A DNA stretch of 64,000 nucleotides. Origin: Pollutiaquabacter sp046052345 (lineage in GTDB: Bacteria; Bacteroidota; Bacteroidia; AKYH767-A; 2013-40CM-41-45). Positions 18,128 to 29,270 of this stretch are shown one piece after another. Below the pieces are notes generated by a model, which saw nothing but the letters and a program-made list of their open reading frames with translations, had not been told where the DNA came from and did no database searches. Position 1 is the stretch's first letter. Each line of letters starts with the position of its first letter. The stretch covers positions 1 through 64,000 of the forward strand of contig JBJOMN010000044.1 in assembly GCA_046052345.1 (NCBI GenBank). The letters are read 5' to 3'. A program made the translations under genes and the position numbers.

Positions 18128-19513
18128 TCAGTCGGTTGCGAGCAACCGTTCCGCTGCGACTTTCGCCTGCATACGCAATTCCGGCACAGCAGTGCTTTCC
18201 CAACGATCACCTTTGAGTAAAGATCCTATCGCGACCATGGTCTTGTCCGTTTTCAGATCCATTCCGATCGGATGACCATATCGGTCGCAGTGAATGCCCA
18301 TTCCGAGCGGATCCGGAGTGACGAATCCTTGCCCGATGAGGTCGTTGAACAACGGGTCGCTCAGTCGTTGCAGGTCTGTTTGAGGGCCTGTGCAGTTGAT
18401 GACGCGGCCGACCAAGATGGTTTCCGCATCGCCGGACTCACGGCTGAAGAAGGTCGCTTTAGCGGCCCCGTTTTCTTCTGTCAGACCGGTCATTCTTCCG
18501 GCACGAATTTCAAGGTAGCCTCTTGCCAGTTCTTCGCTGATCTGTGAATGGACCGTAGCCGGCAGTCTGTGCCGTGCAAGTCCCCAAAGGTGCCTGAGGT
18601 GCGACACGAACGTACGCTTTTCCTCCTGCGTGAAGCCGGACCATATTTCGCCGGTCCTGGAACGGACGGCATCCACTACAGCTTCGCCGGTGACCCCCCG
18701 GGAGCGGACCTCCCGGATGTGATAGCGGAACACCCGGAACACCTCCCGGAGCCGGTAGGGCGGGTGTAACGATTCCAGGATTCCCTGCTGAGGTTCATAA
18801 TCACGGTGCGGCAGGATGCGGAATCCTTTCGGGGATAATGCCACCACCGGTCCCTTGTAGCCTTTTTCACGAAGGCCTATGACGACATCCACCATGGTGA
18901 GTCCTGTTCCCATTAAAAGGACCGGAAGTACGCCGCTGTATCCGGTAACGGAAGCTTCAGACCATGGATCGTTGAAGTAAAGTGGGCTGCCGACAAAGGA
19001 TTCGGGTACTCCTTTCGGTTTTCCGGGCAGGAAATTACCGGTAGCCAGCAGGGTGCGGTCCACCCTCACTTCATCGCCGTCATGTGTCCGTAGTACATGT
19101 TGATTTTCATCCTTCCTGAATCCTGTAATCCGTTTTCGGACGATTCGGATCGCGTCGCCGTGTTTTGCTTTTTCACTGCTGAAGAGACCGGAGATATAAT
19201 CGCCGAACAGGGAGCGGGGTTGGTAGCTCTTTGCGAGCTCCGCCGTCTGCAATTCACTTCCTGTGCCGTGTTGTGCCAGCCATTTCACGAAATCATCCGG
19301 AGCTTCCGGGAAGGCGCTCATGTTCCCGGCCCTCACATTCAGAAGATGTCCTGTCGAATAGGGAGCGTAGGCGATTCCCCTTCCTGTTTCGGAGGAAGGG
19401 TCGAACAGGATCACGGACAATCCTTCGCGGCCGCTTCGCAGCAAGTGAATTGCGGCCATTGCTCCGCAAAAGCCGCCCCCGATGATGCCGATGCGTAGAG
19501 GAAAGTTTGACAT
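18128..19513 (-). CDS. FAD/NAD(P)-binding oxidoreductase (NAD_binding_9 type)
   Basis: A 461-residue protein starting MSNFPLRIGIIGGGFCGAMA, with a dinucleotide-binding GGGFCG motif (about 12-17). A second nucleotide-binding stretch is near LLMGTGLTMVDV, and an ATG motif (LLATGNFLPG) sits between them. Proteins of this group are uncharacterised FAD-dependent enzymes, often annotated as FAD/NAD(P)-binding or hydroxyacylglutathione-hydrolase-associated; the substrate is unknown. The RVINCTGPQTDLQ segment near residue 390 is typical. It stands between msrB and the aconitase terminator, with about 120 noncoding bases after it, and is probably its own unit. Confidence 0.85.
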   Translation of the reverse strand: MSNFPLRIGIIGGGFCGAMAAIHLLRSGREGLSVILFDPSSETGRGIAYAPYSTGHLLNVRAGNMSAFPEAPDDFVKWLAQHGTGSELQTAELAKSYQPRSLFGDYISGLFSSEKAKHGDAIRIVRKRITGFRKDENQHVLRTHDGDEVRVDRTLLATGNFLPGKPKGVPESFVGSPLYFNDPWSEASVTGYSGVLPVLLMGTGLTMVDVVIGLREKGYKGPVVALSPKGFRILPHRDYEPQQGILESLHPPYRLREVFRVFRYHIREVRSRGVTGEAVVDAVRSRTGEIWSGFTQEEKRTFVSHLRHLWGLARHRLPATVHSQISEELARGYLEIRAGRMTGLTEENGAAKATFFSRESGDAETILVGRVINCTGPQTDLQRLSDPLFNDLIGQGFVTPDPLGMGIHCDRYGHPIGMDLKTDKTMVAIGSLLKGDRWESTAVPELRMQAKVAAERLLATD

Positions 19514-19535
19514 GAATGAAAGGGTGCAGGAAGGC

Positions 19536-19567
19536 AGAAAAAAGGCTCCGCAAATTACGGAGCCTTT
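19536..19567 (-). terminator. Terminator of the aconitase gene
   Basis: A perfect 10-bp stem (19541-19550 with 19558-19567) has a 7-base loop. On the minus strand it is followed by a T run (plus-strand A residues around 19538-19543), 20 bases after the aconitase stop. Confidence 0.85.
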
Positions 19568-19586
19568 CGGGTTATCGGGTAGGTTC

Positions 19587-21851
<2,265 letters not shown>

Positions 21852-21875
21852 CTTTTAAAAGGATTTTTGGGATTG

Positions 21876-21883
21876 CAAAGGTA
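21876..21883 (-). promoter_or_regulatory. -7 promoter box of aconitase
   Basis: On the minus strand TACCTTTG matches TAnnTTTG exactly and ends 24 bases before the aconitase start codon. Confidence 0.6.
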
Positions 21884-22007
21884 ACATTTTGACCCCATGC
21901 GGGAAACCTGTCGGCACGACCCTTAAAAGTGACAGTGCATCTTACATCGGTCAGACCATGGTCGCTTCCGAAGAATTATCGGTTCGGGAGGCGCCTACCT
22001 TGGACCT

Positions 22008-22169
22008 ATGTCATTCCATTCCGATTTCAGGTCCTCGCTGCTGGTAGCAACCGGGCGTCTTTTGCTGCTGATCGTGTTTTATGCAGGGGTCATTCTTCTG
22101 GTCAGTTACATCAACCCAACCGGTCTTCCGGCCGCCCCGACCCAATATCCGGTCGTGCTGACGCGGTAA
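22008..22169 (+). CDS. Small single-pass membrane protein, hypothetical (53 residues)
   Basis: This short ATG-to-TAA frame lies in the 458-base gap between aconitase and secDF. It encodes 53 residues: a short polar N-terminus, one strongly hydrophobic segment (about 17-36, LLLLIVFYAGVILLVSYI region) with an Arg just before it, and a proline-rich tail ending LTR. Its makeup looks like a real small membrane protein rather than chance. I recognise no family and cannot show that it is expressed. A TACCTTGG sequence right before the ATG loosely resembles a -7 box. It could be linked to secDF by position only. Confidence 0.4.
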   Translation: MSFHSDFRSSLLVATGRLLLLIVFYAGVILLVSYINPTGLPAAPTQYPVVLTR

Positions 22170-22226
22170 AAGCCCATTAAAGTGTTTTTTTGCGGTTTTT
22201 AGACCTGTTCGTGCAGGCATTTTTAA

Positions 22227-22256
22227 TTGGAATTTCCGGCTGAAATTCTAACTTTG
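22227..22256 (+). promoter_or_regulatory. secDF promoter (-33 TTG and -7 TAACTTTG)
   Basis: TTG at 22227-22229 and an exact TAnnTTTG box at 22249-22256 are 19 bases apart, the spacing expected for Bacteroidota primary-sigma promoters. The start codon is 53 bases further on, leaving a leader of about 45-50 bases. Confidence 0.72.
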
Positions 22257-22309
22257 CACGCTCGAAAAATCAGTGAAATTGCGTTTTTCCTCAAATTCCC
22301 AACCATACC

Positions 22310-25300
22310 ATGCAAAGTAAAGGTGCTATCAAACTGTTTGCTGTTCTTCTGGCCCTCGTCTGCCTGTACCAGCTGTCTTTCACACTGGTGACCCGGGGCG
22401 TCGAGAGCGATGCCCGCGAATACGCAAAGGGTGACGTTGCAAAAGAACGTGCCTACCTGGATTCCATGAACTCCCAGGAGGTCTATCCGGTCGTCGGCCT
22501 CACCTACAAAAAGTGTAAGGAGAACGAACTCAATCTCGGCCTTGACCTCAAGGGCGGCATGAACGTCACGCTGGAAGTATCCCTCGTGGATCTTGTCCGT
22601 TCTATGGCCAACAACAGCACCGACGCCACCTTCAACAAGGCGCTGCAGAACGCCGTCGCCGCCCAGGCCAACAGCCAGAAGGACTTCGTTGCCCTCTTCG
22701 TGGACGAGTTCAAGAAGCTGGATCCCAATGCCAAACTTGCTGCCATTTTCGCCACTAAGGAACTCTCCGACAGGATCAATTTCAACTCCTCCAACGAAGA
22801 GGTACAGAAGGTCATCAAGGCTGAAGCGGATGCTGCATTCAGCCGTACTTACCAGATCATCAAGACCCGTATCGACAAGTTCGGAGTCACCCAGCCGAAC
22901 GTGCAGCAGATTGGAAACGGACGTATCCTCGTCGAACTGCCCGGCATCAAGGAGCCGGAGCGTGTCCGTAAGCTCCTTCAGGGAACCGCTAAGCTTGAAT
23001 TCTGGGAGACCTACGACAACATGGATATCTATCCGAGGTTGGAAGAGGCGAACAAAGCGCTCAAGCTGATCATCGGCGAAGAAGTTGCCGAAGCCAACGG
23101 ACTCTCTTCGGATTCCATGGCGCAGCGCAACGATACCTTGAAGGCCTCCGGTGATTCGTTGGCCACTCAGAGCGATACTTCCAAGAAGTCAGGCCTCAGT
23201 GAGCAGTTGGCCGCCGGTGCGAACCAAAAGGATACCGCGAAAAGCGATACCTCCCAAGCGGCCAAAACCTTCGAAGACTTTGCCCGCGAGAACCCTCTGT
23301 TCGGAGTCCTGACGCCTTCTGTAGGACAGAACGACCAAGGTCAGTCGGAGCTTCGTAAGGGTCCAGTCATCGGTGCCTCGCTGGTAAAGGATACCGGCAA
23401 GGTCAACGCCTATCTGGCCATGGAACAGGTCCGCTCGAAGTTCCCGAAGGATTTCAAACCGCTGTGGTCCGTAAAGCCGATTGACAAGGACGGGCGTGTG
23501 CTCCAGCTGGTCGCCATCCGCCTGCCCGCCCGCGATAACCAGGCTCCTTTGGACGGCTCTGCCATCGTTGATGCCCGCAAGCAGAAAGGCCAGTTCTCCG
23601 ACAACTGGGAGATCGGCATGAGCATGAACGCGGAAGGCGCACGCGTCTGGAAGCGTCTCACCCGCGACAACATCGGCAAGTCCGTTGCCATCGTGCTCGA
23701 CGACTATGTCTACTCTTATCCGGTGGTTCAGGGCGAAATCGCAGGGGGCAACTCCAGCATCACCGGTTCTTTCACGCTCGAGGAGGCCGAAGACCTTGCC
23801 AACATCCTCAAGGTCGGTAAGCTGCCTGCGCCTGCTCGTATCGTCGAGGATACGGTCGTAGGACCTACGCTCGGTAAAGAGGCCATCAATGCCGGCTTCC
23901 TCTCCTTCATCATCGCGCTCATCCTGGTGCTGGTGTTCATGGTTTCCTATTACAGCAATGCCGGACTGGTCGCTGACGTGGCGCTCTTCGCCAACGTATT
24001 CTTCATCATGGGTATCCTGGCCTCCCTCGGCGCCGTGCTGACGCTTCCCGGTATTGCAGGTATCGTCCTCACGATCGGTCTGTCCGTGGATGCTAACATC
24101 CTCATCTTCGAGCGCGTACGTGAGGAAATGGCATTGGGCAAAGGGGGTCGTCTGGCTATCTCCGACGGCTTCAAGCATGCTTACTCGTCGATCATCGACT
24201 CCAACGTCACCACGCTTATCCTCGGTATCATCCTCTACACTTTCGGAACGGGACCGATCCAGGGATTCGCAACGACGCTGATCATCGGTATCCTTTCCTC
24301 CCTCTTCTGTGCCATCTTCATCACCCGTCTGATTTTCGAGTGGATGAACGGCAGGAACATGGATATCCGTTTCTGGAATAATTTCTCCAAGGGCGCCTTC
24401 AAGAACATCAACATCAACTTCGTGGACCGCCGTAAGGTGTATTACACGATTTCCTCCCTCATCATCGTCGCCGGTATCGCCGCGTTTGTCATGAAGGGAC
24501 TCAATTTCGGTGTTGACTTCAAAGGCGGCCGTACCTATGTGGTACGCTTCGACAAGGAAGTCGCTACGGTAGACGTCATCGATGCCCTCAAAGGGCCGCT
24601 GACCAAATCTCCCGAGGTGAAGACCTTCGGCGATAACAATCAGGTGAAGATCACCACCACCTATCTCATCGACGATGCGTCCTCCGATGCGGAAGTCAAA
24701 GTGAGGGAGAAGCTCGATGAAGGCCTTGCTGCGATTTCCGGCAGCAAATACGAGGTTCTCAGCACTCAGAAGGTCGGTCCGACCGTCGCTGACGACATCA
24801 AGTCTTCTGCGGTATGGTCCATCCTGATCTCCTGCGCCCTGATGTTCATTTACATCTTCATCCGGTTCAAGCGCTGGCAGTACGGTCTCGGAGCGGTTGC
24901 GGCGTTGCTGCATGACGCCATCGTCGTACTCGCGTTCTTCGCCATCTTCAACGGCATTCTTCCTTTCTCACTGGAGATCGACCAGGCATTCATCGCCGCC
25001 ATCCTTACGGTCATGGGCTATTCGATGACCGATACCGTCGTCGTATTCGACCGTATCCGTGAATTCGTAGGCGTGCATCACCATGCTTCCGACCAGAAGA
25101 AAGTCATCAACGACGCCTTGAATGCGACACTGAGCCGTACGATCAACACATCGCTTACGATCTTCTTCGTTCTGCTTGCGATCTTCGTCTTCGGCGGAGA
25201 GGTCATCCGGGGATTCTCCTTCGCGCTGCTCATCGGAATCGTCATCGGAACGTATTCCTCGATCTGCATCGCTACACCGATTGTGATCGACTTCCAGAAA

Positions 25301-25318
25301 CTGGGCCGCAAGAGCTGA
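22310..25318 (+). CDS. secDF: Fused protein translocase subunit SecDF
   Basis: A single 1,002-residue chain joins SecD and SecF, as is usual in Bacteroidota. It uses the proton-motive force to pull secreted proteins through SecYEG. The SecD half has the first membrane helix (about 8-28), the LGLDLKGGMNVTLEV motif (about 77-91), the large periplasmic P1 domain and five more helices near 525-690 with the SVDANILIFERVREE motif. The SecF half starts near 700 with GVDFKGGRTYVVRF and ends with helices around 830-1000 that include the TDTVVVFDRIRE motif. A polar, low-complexity insert rich in Ser, Asp, Thr and Lys lies at about 270-350. This pathway feeds the T9SS cargo encoded around it. A strong promoter and terminator bracket the gene. 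Confidence 0.97.
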   Translation: MQSKGAIKLFAVLLALVCLYQLSFTLVTRGVESDAREYAKGDVAKERAYLDSMNSQEVYPVVGLTYKKCKENELNLGLDLKGGMNVTLEVSLVDLVRSMANNSTDATFNKALQNAVAAQANSQKDFVALFVDEFKKLDPNAKLAAIFATKELSDRINFNSSNEEVQKVIKAEADAAFSRTYQIIKTRIDKFGVTQPNVQQIGNGRILVELPGIKEPERVRKLLQGTAKLEFWETYDNMDIYPRLEEANKALKLIIGEEVAEANGLSSDSMAQRNDTLKASGDSLATQSDTSKKSGLSEQLAAGANQKDTAKSDTSQAAKTFEDFARENPLFGVLTPSVGQNDQGQSELRKGPVIGASLVKDTGKVNAYLAMEQVRSKFPKDFKPLWSVKPIDKDGRVLQLVAIRLPARDNQAPLDGSAIVDARKQKGQFSDNWEIGMSMNAEGARVWKRLTRDNIGKSVAIVLDDYVYSYPVVQGEIAGGNSSITGSFTLEEAEDLANILKVGKLPAPARIVEDTVVGPTLGKEAINAGFLSFIIALILVLVFMVSYYSNAGLVADVALFANVFFIMGILASLGAVLTLPGIAGIVLTIGLSVDANILIFERVREEMALGKGGRLAISDGFKHAYSSIIDSNVTTLILGIILYTFGTGPIQGFATTLIIGILSSLFCAIFITRLIFEWMNGRNMDIRFWNNFSKGAFKNININFVDRRKVYYTISSLIIVAGIAAFVMKGLNFGVDFKGGRTYVVRFDKEVATVDVIDALKGPLTKSPEVKTFGDNNQVKITTTYLIDDASSDAEVKVREKLDEGLAAISGSKYEVLSTQKVGPTVADDIKSSAVWSILISCALMFIYIFIRFKRWQYGLGAVAALLHDAIVVLAFFAIFNGILPFSLEIDQAFIAAILTVMGYSMTDTVVVFDRIREFVGVHHHASDQKKVINDALNATLSRTINTSLTIFFVLLAIFVFGGEVIRGFSFALLIGIVIGTYSSICIATPIVIDFQKLGRKS

Positions 25319-25337
25319 AACTGATTGTTTTTGACGG

Positions 25338-25368
25338 AAAGCCGGTCCTTAGGGCCGGCTTTCTTATT
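25338..25368 (+). terminator. Terminator of secDF
   Basis: An 11-bp stem (25338-25348 with 25352-25362, one G-T pair) with a 3-base loop is followed by TTCTTATTTC. It starts 20 bases after the secDF stop. Confidence 0.82.
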
Positions 25369-25407
25369 TCCTGAGGTTATACACATATTTCCTTCATCCG
25401 TAATTCG

Positions 25408-25415
25408 TACCTTTG
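25408..25415 (+). promoter_or_regulatory. -7 promoter box of tatA
   Basis: TACCTTTG matches TAnnTTTG exactly and ends 22 bases before the tatA start codon. The -33 region is weak (TTT at 25388-25390). Confidence 0.55.
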
Positions 25416-25437
25416 AAGTATCATATCGGTCCTTATC

Positions 25438-25671
25438 ATGGTTCCTGCAATCCTTCTTTTTCTGAATATGGGCGGTGGCGAAGTGTTCGTCATCCTTCTG
25501 GTCGTACTGCTATTCTTCGGTTCCAAGAGGATTCCCGAGTTAGCCAAGGGACTTGGCAAAGGCATGCGCGAGTTCAAGGATGCCATGAGCGGGATTGAAC
25601 GGGAGGTAAAAGATGCAGCAAATGCCGACCCTAAGCCTCCTCAGGAGCCGGTCAAGAAGATAGAAGAGTAA
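25438..25671 (+). CDS. tatA: Twin-arginine translocase subunit TatA/TatE
   Basis: 77 residues with the TatA plan: a short N-terminus, one membrane helix (about 13-27, EVFVILLVVLLFFGS), the FGSKRIPELAKGLGKGMREFKDA hinge and amphipathic helix, then a charged proline-rich tail. It forms the pore-like oligomer for export of folded proteins. TatC is not in the window; in this phylum the genes are often apart. It lies between the secDF terminator and a hairpin shared with the convergent PolX-like gene. Confidence 0.93.
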   Translation: MVPAILLFLNMGGGEVFVILLVVLLFFGSKRIPELAKGLGKGMREFKDAMSGIEREVKDAANADPKPPQEPVKKIEE

Positions 25672-25674
25672 CGT

Positions 25675-25702
25675 GATCCCGGTCTTTGACCGGGATTCTT
25701 AT
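25675..25702. terminator. Hairpin between convergent tatA and polX-like genes
   Basis: A 9- to 10-bp stem (25675-25684 with 25688-25697) and a 3-base loop are followed by TTCTTATTT on the plus strand. It overlaps the edge of the PolX-like stop codon region and ends tatA transcription. Confidence 0.75.
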
Positions 25703-27375
25703 TTACGCCTGCTTTGGAAGTGCTTGCCGACTGCTGCGGCCTCCAGCGCGTTGAAGGTCATTGTTTTTTCCAGTCCGCCTTTGCGGGCCACGCAAACGCC
25801 GTAATGCATGTCGTGGTAACCTTCTTTCCGGTGTGCGTCAGGGTTGATGCTGATCATAACCCCTTTTTCGACGGCATAGGGGATATGACGCCAGTCAAGG
25901 TCCAGGCGATAGGGATTGGCGTTCAGCTCTATGATCACTCCGTTGGCGGCGCAGGCATCAACCACCTTTTTCATGTCCAACGGATAACCCTCGCGGGCAA
26001 GCAACAGACGGCCGGTAGGGTGTCCGAGGATCGTGGTATAAGGGTTTTCGATGGCTTTGATAAGGCGTGCAGTGGCTTTAGCCTCGTCCATACGGAGCAC
26101 ACTGTGTACCGAGGCGACGATGAAGTCGAAGGTACAGAGGACATCGTCCGGATAGTCAAGTGAACCGTCGTTCAGGATGTCGGATTCGATGCCTTTGTAG
26201 ATGACAAATGGGGCAAGACTCGCATTCAAACGGTCGATCTCCTCGTGCTGCTGTCTGACCCGGTCTGCCTTCAGGCCGTTGGCATAGAAGGCGCTTTGGC
26301 TGTGGTCGCAGATGCCCAGGTAATCGTACCCCATTCCTTTGCAGTACACAGCCATCTCCTCCAACGAATGTACGCCGTCGCTGTAGGTGCTGTGGTTATG
26401 CAAAATGCCACGCAAGTCGCCGTACTCGACCGGTCGGGGCAGGACACCTTTCTTCATCCATTCGAACTCGAAAACGCCTTCCCTGAATTCAGGCTCGAGA
26501 TAGGGAAGGCCGGCCAGCGAGAAGATCTCTTCCTCGCTGCTTCCGGCCGGTTCTTTCCCGGAAGACCATTCCTTCAATAGTACGAAATGCTGCGGCGAGC
26601 CGGTCGTGCGGAACAGGACGGTTTCGAAATCTTCAGCTTCTGTCAAATGTATTTCAAGCCGTAATCCGGACACGAAAACGCCTGAAAGGATGCCGTCGCT
26701 GATCCGTAATGTGTTGGCATCTGCCAATGGGTGATTTTTCAGATAGTCCGTGAATGCATCGTTCGAAACCGTACTGACCACCATTTCGGCGACATCTAAG
26801 ATCTCGCATTTCCTGCGCAAGGCGCCTGTGAAGGATGCCTTCCTGACGGTCCCCGAAGACTCGAGATCGTGCAGCAGCTGCGTCGACAGCGCTTCCGCGA
26901 CGGCATAATGGAATTTTCCTTTGTTGGAATCGGCGTATTCGATCGAGTGACGGATCTGCTCTTGCGTCTTCGTGCCGAAGCCTTTCAGCTCCACCAGCCG
27001 GTTCTCGTTGCATGCATACAGCAATTCCCCGATGGATTCCACGCCCAGTTCCTTCCAAAGGGATCGTACCTTCTTAGGGCCTATGCCTTTTACAGATAAC
27101 ATGTCCAATACGCCCGGAGGGGTATCAGCTACCAGCGTGTCAAGTTCAGTGAACGACCCTCGTTGCAGCAGTTCCCTGATTTTTTCTGCGGTCCCTTTTC
27201 CGATCCCGTCGATGGATGCGATCTCTTCAGGAGGAATGGACGAGATGCCTGCAGGCATGCGCTCCACCTTGAAGGATGCGTTCTGGAGCGAACGTATCTT
27301 GAACGGGTTTCCTTCGTGCAGTTCCAGCAACTGGGACGCAAGTCGTAGCGCCCTGGATATTTCCTTGTTGGTCAT
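25699..27375 (-). CDS. PolX-like protein with degenerate polymerase site and intact PHP domain
   Basis: 558 residues, close to the normal bacterial PolX length of about 570. The N-terminal HhH region (about 1-140) includes IDGIGKGTAEKI and VKGIGPKKVRSL. The palm segment GALRRKCEILDVAEMV (184-199) lines up with the usual GSLRR...E..GDxD motif, but the two metal-binding Asp are replaced by Val195 and Glu197. The third Asp is Glu241 in RLEIHL. The PHP domain (about 322-558) keeps LHNHSTYSDG, GICDHS, GIESDI, ASVHS, GHPTGR, NANP and NPDAH. It is therefore probably a PHP metal-dependent nuclease or phosphatase with a DNA-binding remnant, not a polymerase. It follows sppA by 53 bases on the same strand and may be cotranscribed. 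Confidence 0.88.
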   Translation of the reverse strand: MTNKEISRALRLASQLLELHEGNPFKIRSLQNASFKVERMPAGISSIPPEEIASIDGIGKGTAEKIRELLQRGSFTELDTLVADTPPGVLDMLSVKGIGPKKVRSLWKELGVESIGELLYACNENRLVELKGFGTKTQEQIRHSIEYADSNKGKFHYAVAEALSTQLLHDLESSGTVRKASFTGALRRKCEILDVAEMVVSTVSNDAFTDYLKNHPLADANTLRISDGILSGVFVSGLRLEIHLTEAEDFETVLFRTTGSPQHFVLLKEWSSGKEPAGSSEEEIFSLAGLPYLEPEFREGVFEFEWMKKGVLPRPVEYGDLRGILHNHSTYSDGVHSLEEMAVYCKGMGYDYLGICDHSQSAFYANGLKADRVRQQHEEIDRLNASLAPFVIYKGIESDILNDGSLDYPDDVLCTFDFIVASVHSVLRMDEAKATARLIKAIENPYTTILGHPTGRLLLAREGYPLDMKKVVDACAANGVIIELNANPYRLDLDWRHIPYAVEKGVMISINPDAHRKEGYHDMHYGVCVARKGGLEKTMTFNALEAAAVGKHFQSRRK

Positions 27376-27428
27376 GTTTTGATCCGCCGTATTTCAGGTA
27401 TTCAGTTGCGCTCGCAGCCGGTGGCGGA

Positions 27429-29201
27429 TCAGCGGATATCCGGTTCAAACGGCATCCGTGCCAGGATGCCCTGTCGGGATACCAGTTTCTTGATCTCGGA
27501 ATAATACCTGTAATTATCGGCACCCAGTTCGCGTTTTGCGAAGAAGGATTCCGCTTCTCCGGAGAAGTCCTCGAGAAGTTGTTCGATGAATTCCTTCTGG
27601 CGAGGCAGTTCGACGATACGATAACTGTCAAGCTTGGCCATGCGCGCTGCAGTCGCCACTGCGTCGTCGATGTCGCCCAGCTTGTCGACCAGGCCGATGC
27701 GCAGGGCATCCGTTCCTGTCCACACGCGGCCTTGTCCGATACTGTCCACCTGAGCCTTGGTCATCTTCCTGCCCTCTGCGACATGTCCTATGAAGACATC
27801 GTAGATCTTTTCTATTTCCTGCTCGATCATCGCGCGCTCCTCGGCCCGCATCGGACGTGTCATGGAACCCAGGTCGGCGAAGCGTGAGGTTTTCAGGGTA
27901 TCGAAGGTGATTCCGAGCTTGTCGTTGAACATCTTCTGTGCATTGAACATGAGTCCGAATACGCCGATCGATCCGGTAATGGTGTTCGGCTGGGCGATGA
28001 TGGAGTCGGCGGCACAGGAGATGTAGTATCCTCCGGAGGCGGCTACATCACCCATCGATGCGATGACCGGTTTGACCTTCCGCGTCAGTTCTACTTCGCG
28101 CCAGATGACATCCGATGCCAGGGCGCTGCCGCCGGGGGAGTTCACACGCAAGACCACCGCCTTCACGCCGGTGTCCAGTCGCACCTTTCGCAACTCCGCC
28201 GCGGTGGTCACCGAGCCGATCGATCCGTCGTCTCCTTTGCCATCGTTTATTTCACCTACTGCATAAATGACCGCGATCTTCCGGGGAGAATACGGCCTGT
28301 CGGATTTGACATACGCCTTGTCGTATCGTTGCAAAGTGACCGTCTTCGGCTGGTCGTCTTTTTTCCAACCGCAGGCTTTCGACATGTCATCCAGCAGCTC
28401 GTCGTAATAAGAGACTTTGTCCACCAATCCGCACTTCAGCGCCGTTTGCGGGTCTCTGCTGACGAATCCGTCGGCAAGACTGCTCAATGAATCGGCCGGG
28501 ATGCGGCGGGAAGCGGAAATATTGTCCAGCATATGGTTCCAGATCCCGCTCATCAGGGTCTGCAACTGCTCCCTGTTTTCAGGACTCATCTTGTCCAGGA
28601 TGAAAGGTTCAATGGCGCTCTTGTATTTACCGTGCCGGATGATCTGGGGTTCTATTTCGAGCTTTTCCAAAGATCCCTTAAAGAACATCATTTCCATGCT
28701 GAGGCCTTTGAAATCGACCATGCCCTGAGGATGGACATAGATCCTGTCAGCAGCGCTTGCCAGATAATAGGCGCCCTGGGAATAGTAATCACCATAGGCG
28801 TAAACAAACTTTCCGTCTTTCCTGAAATCCAGGATCGCCTTCCGGATCTCCTCGTTGGTAGCACGTCCTGCCGGAACTGCGGTAAGATTCAGCAGCATCC
28901 CTTTGATGCGGTCATCGCGTCTTGCCTTGTCAAGATCTTCAAGGATGTCGTTCAGTCCCAGGGTCTCGCCACGCATTCCGGCAGGGGAGAGGTTCCGGAA
29001 GGGGTTCTTCGAGGAACGTTCGGTGGTTCCCGGATCGAGCTCGACGACAAGCACGGAGCCGTCCCTGACCGTGATTTCTCCGTCATTTCCCAAGGTTGCG
29101 ACCATCGCACTGATCAGCAGGACAAAGAAGCCGAAGAGTAAGATACTGCCCAGGACGAAGCCAAGAGCCGATGCGAATACGTATTTGAAGAATGATTTCA
29201 T
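27429..29201 (-). CDS. sppA: Signal peptide peptidase SppA (long form)
   Basis: A 590-residue protein of the E. coli-like double-domain SppA (67K) type. One membrane helix (about 8-38) anchors it in the inner membrane with the protease domains outside. The N-terminal half supplies the catalytic lysine, Lys194 in KYKSAIEP, and the C-terminal half the serine, Ser389 in GDVAASGGYYIS. It degrades leftover signal peptides. A TACCTTTA box (29221-29228) precedes it, placed back to back with the folK promoter box only 16 bases away. Confidence 0.95.
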   Translation of the reverse strand: MKSFFKYVFASALGFVLGSILLFGFFVLLISAMVATLGNDGEITVRDGSVLVVELDPGTTERSSKNPFRNLSPAGMRGETLGLNDILEDLDKARRDDRIKGMLLNLTAVPAGRATNEEIRKAILDFRKDGKFVYAYGDYYSQGAYYLASAADRIYVHPQGMVDFKGLSMEMMFFKGSLEKLEIEPQIIRHGKYKSAIEPFILDKMSPENREQLQTLMSGIWNHMLDNISASRRIPADSLSSLADGFVSRDPQTALKCGLVDKVSYYDELLDDMSKACGWKKDDQPKTVTLQRYDKAYVKSDRPYSPRKIAVIYAVGEINDGKGDDGSIGSVTTAAELRKVRLDTGVKAVVLRVNSPGGSALASDVIWREVELTRKVKPVIASMGDVAASGGYYISCAADSIIAQPNTITGSIGVFGLMFNAQKMFNDKLGITFDTLKTSRFADLGSMTRPMRAEERAMIEQEIEKIYDVFIGHVAEGRKMTKAQVDSIGQGRVWTGTDALRIGLVDKLGDIDDAVATAARMAKLDSYRIVELPRQKEFIEQLLEDFSGEAESFFAKRELGADNYRYYSEIKKLVSRQGILARMPFEPDIR

Positions 29202-29220
29202 GGCAGGAGTATTGGTCGCG

Positions 29221-29252
29221 TAAAGGTACGACGGTCAGATCAATTACCTTTG
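29221..29252. promoter_or_regulatory. Divergent promoter boxes for sppA (minus) and folK (plus)
   Basis: On the plus strand, 29245-29252 reads TACCTTTG, an exact -7 consensus 18 bases before the folK ATG. On the minus strand, 29221-29228 reads TACCTTTA, one mismatch, 19 bases before the sppA start. The two boxes are so close that the polymerases would compete for the site. Confidence 0.5.
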
Positions 29253-29270
29253 TACCTGACAAAGATCAGC

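Noticed and set aside
23189..24913. A 574-codon open frame antisense to secDF
   Set aside because: It lies wholly inside the secDF gene on the other strand, has a run of hydrophilic His/Asp/Glu/Arg residues with no family likeness, and results from the GC-rich third positions of secDF.
25408..25437. Riboswitch or leader peptide before tatA
   Set aside because: The leader is only about 20 bases, too short for a riboswitch, and no hairpin is present.
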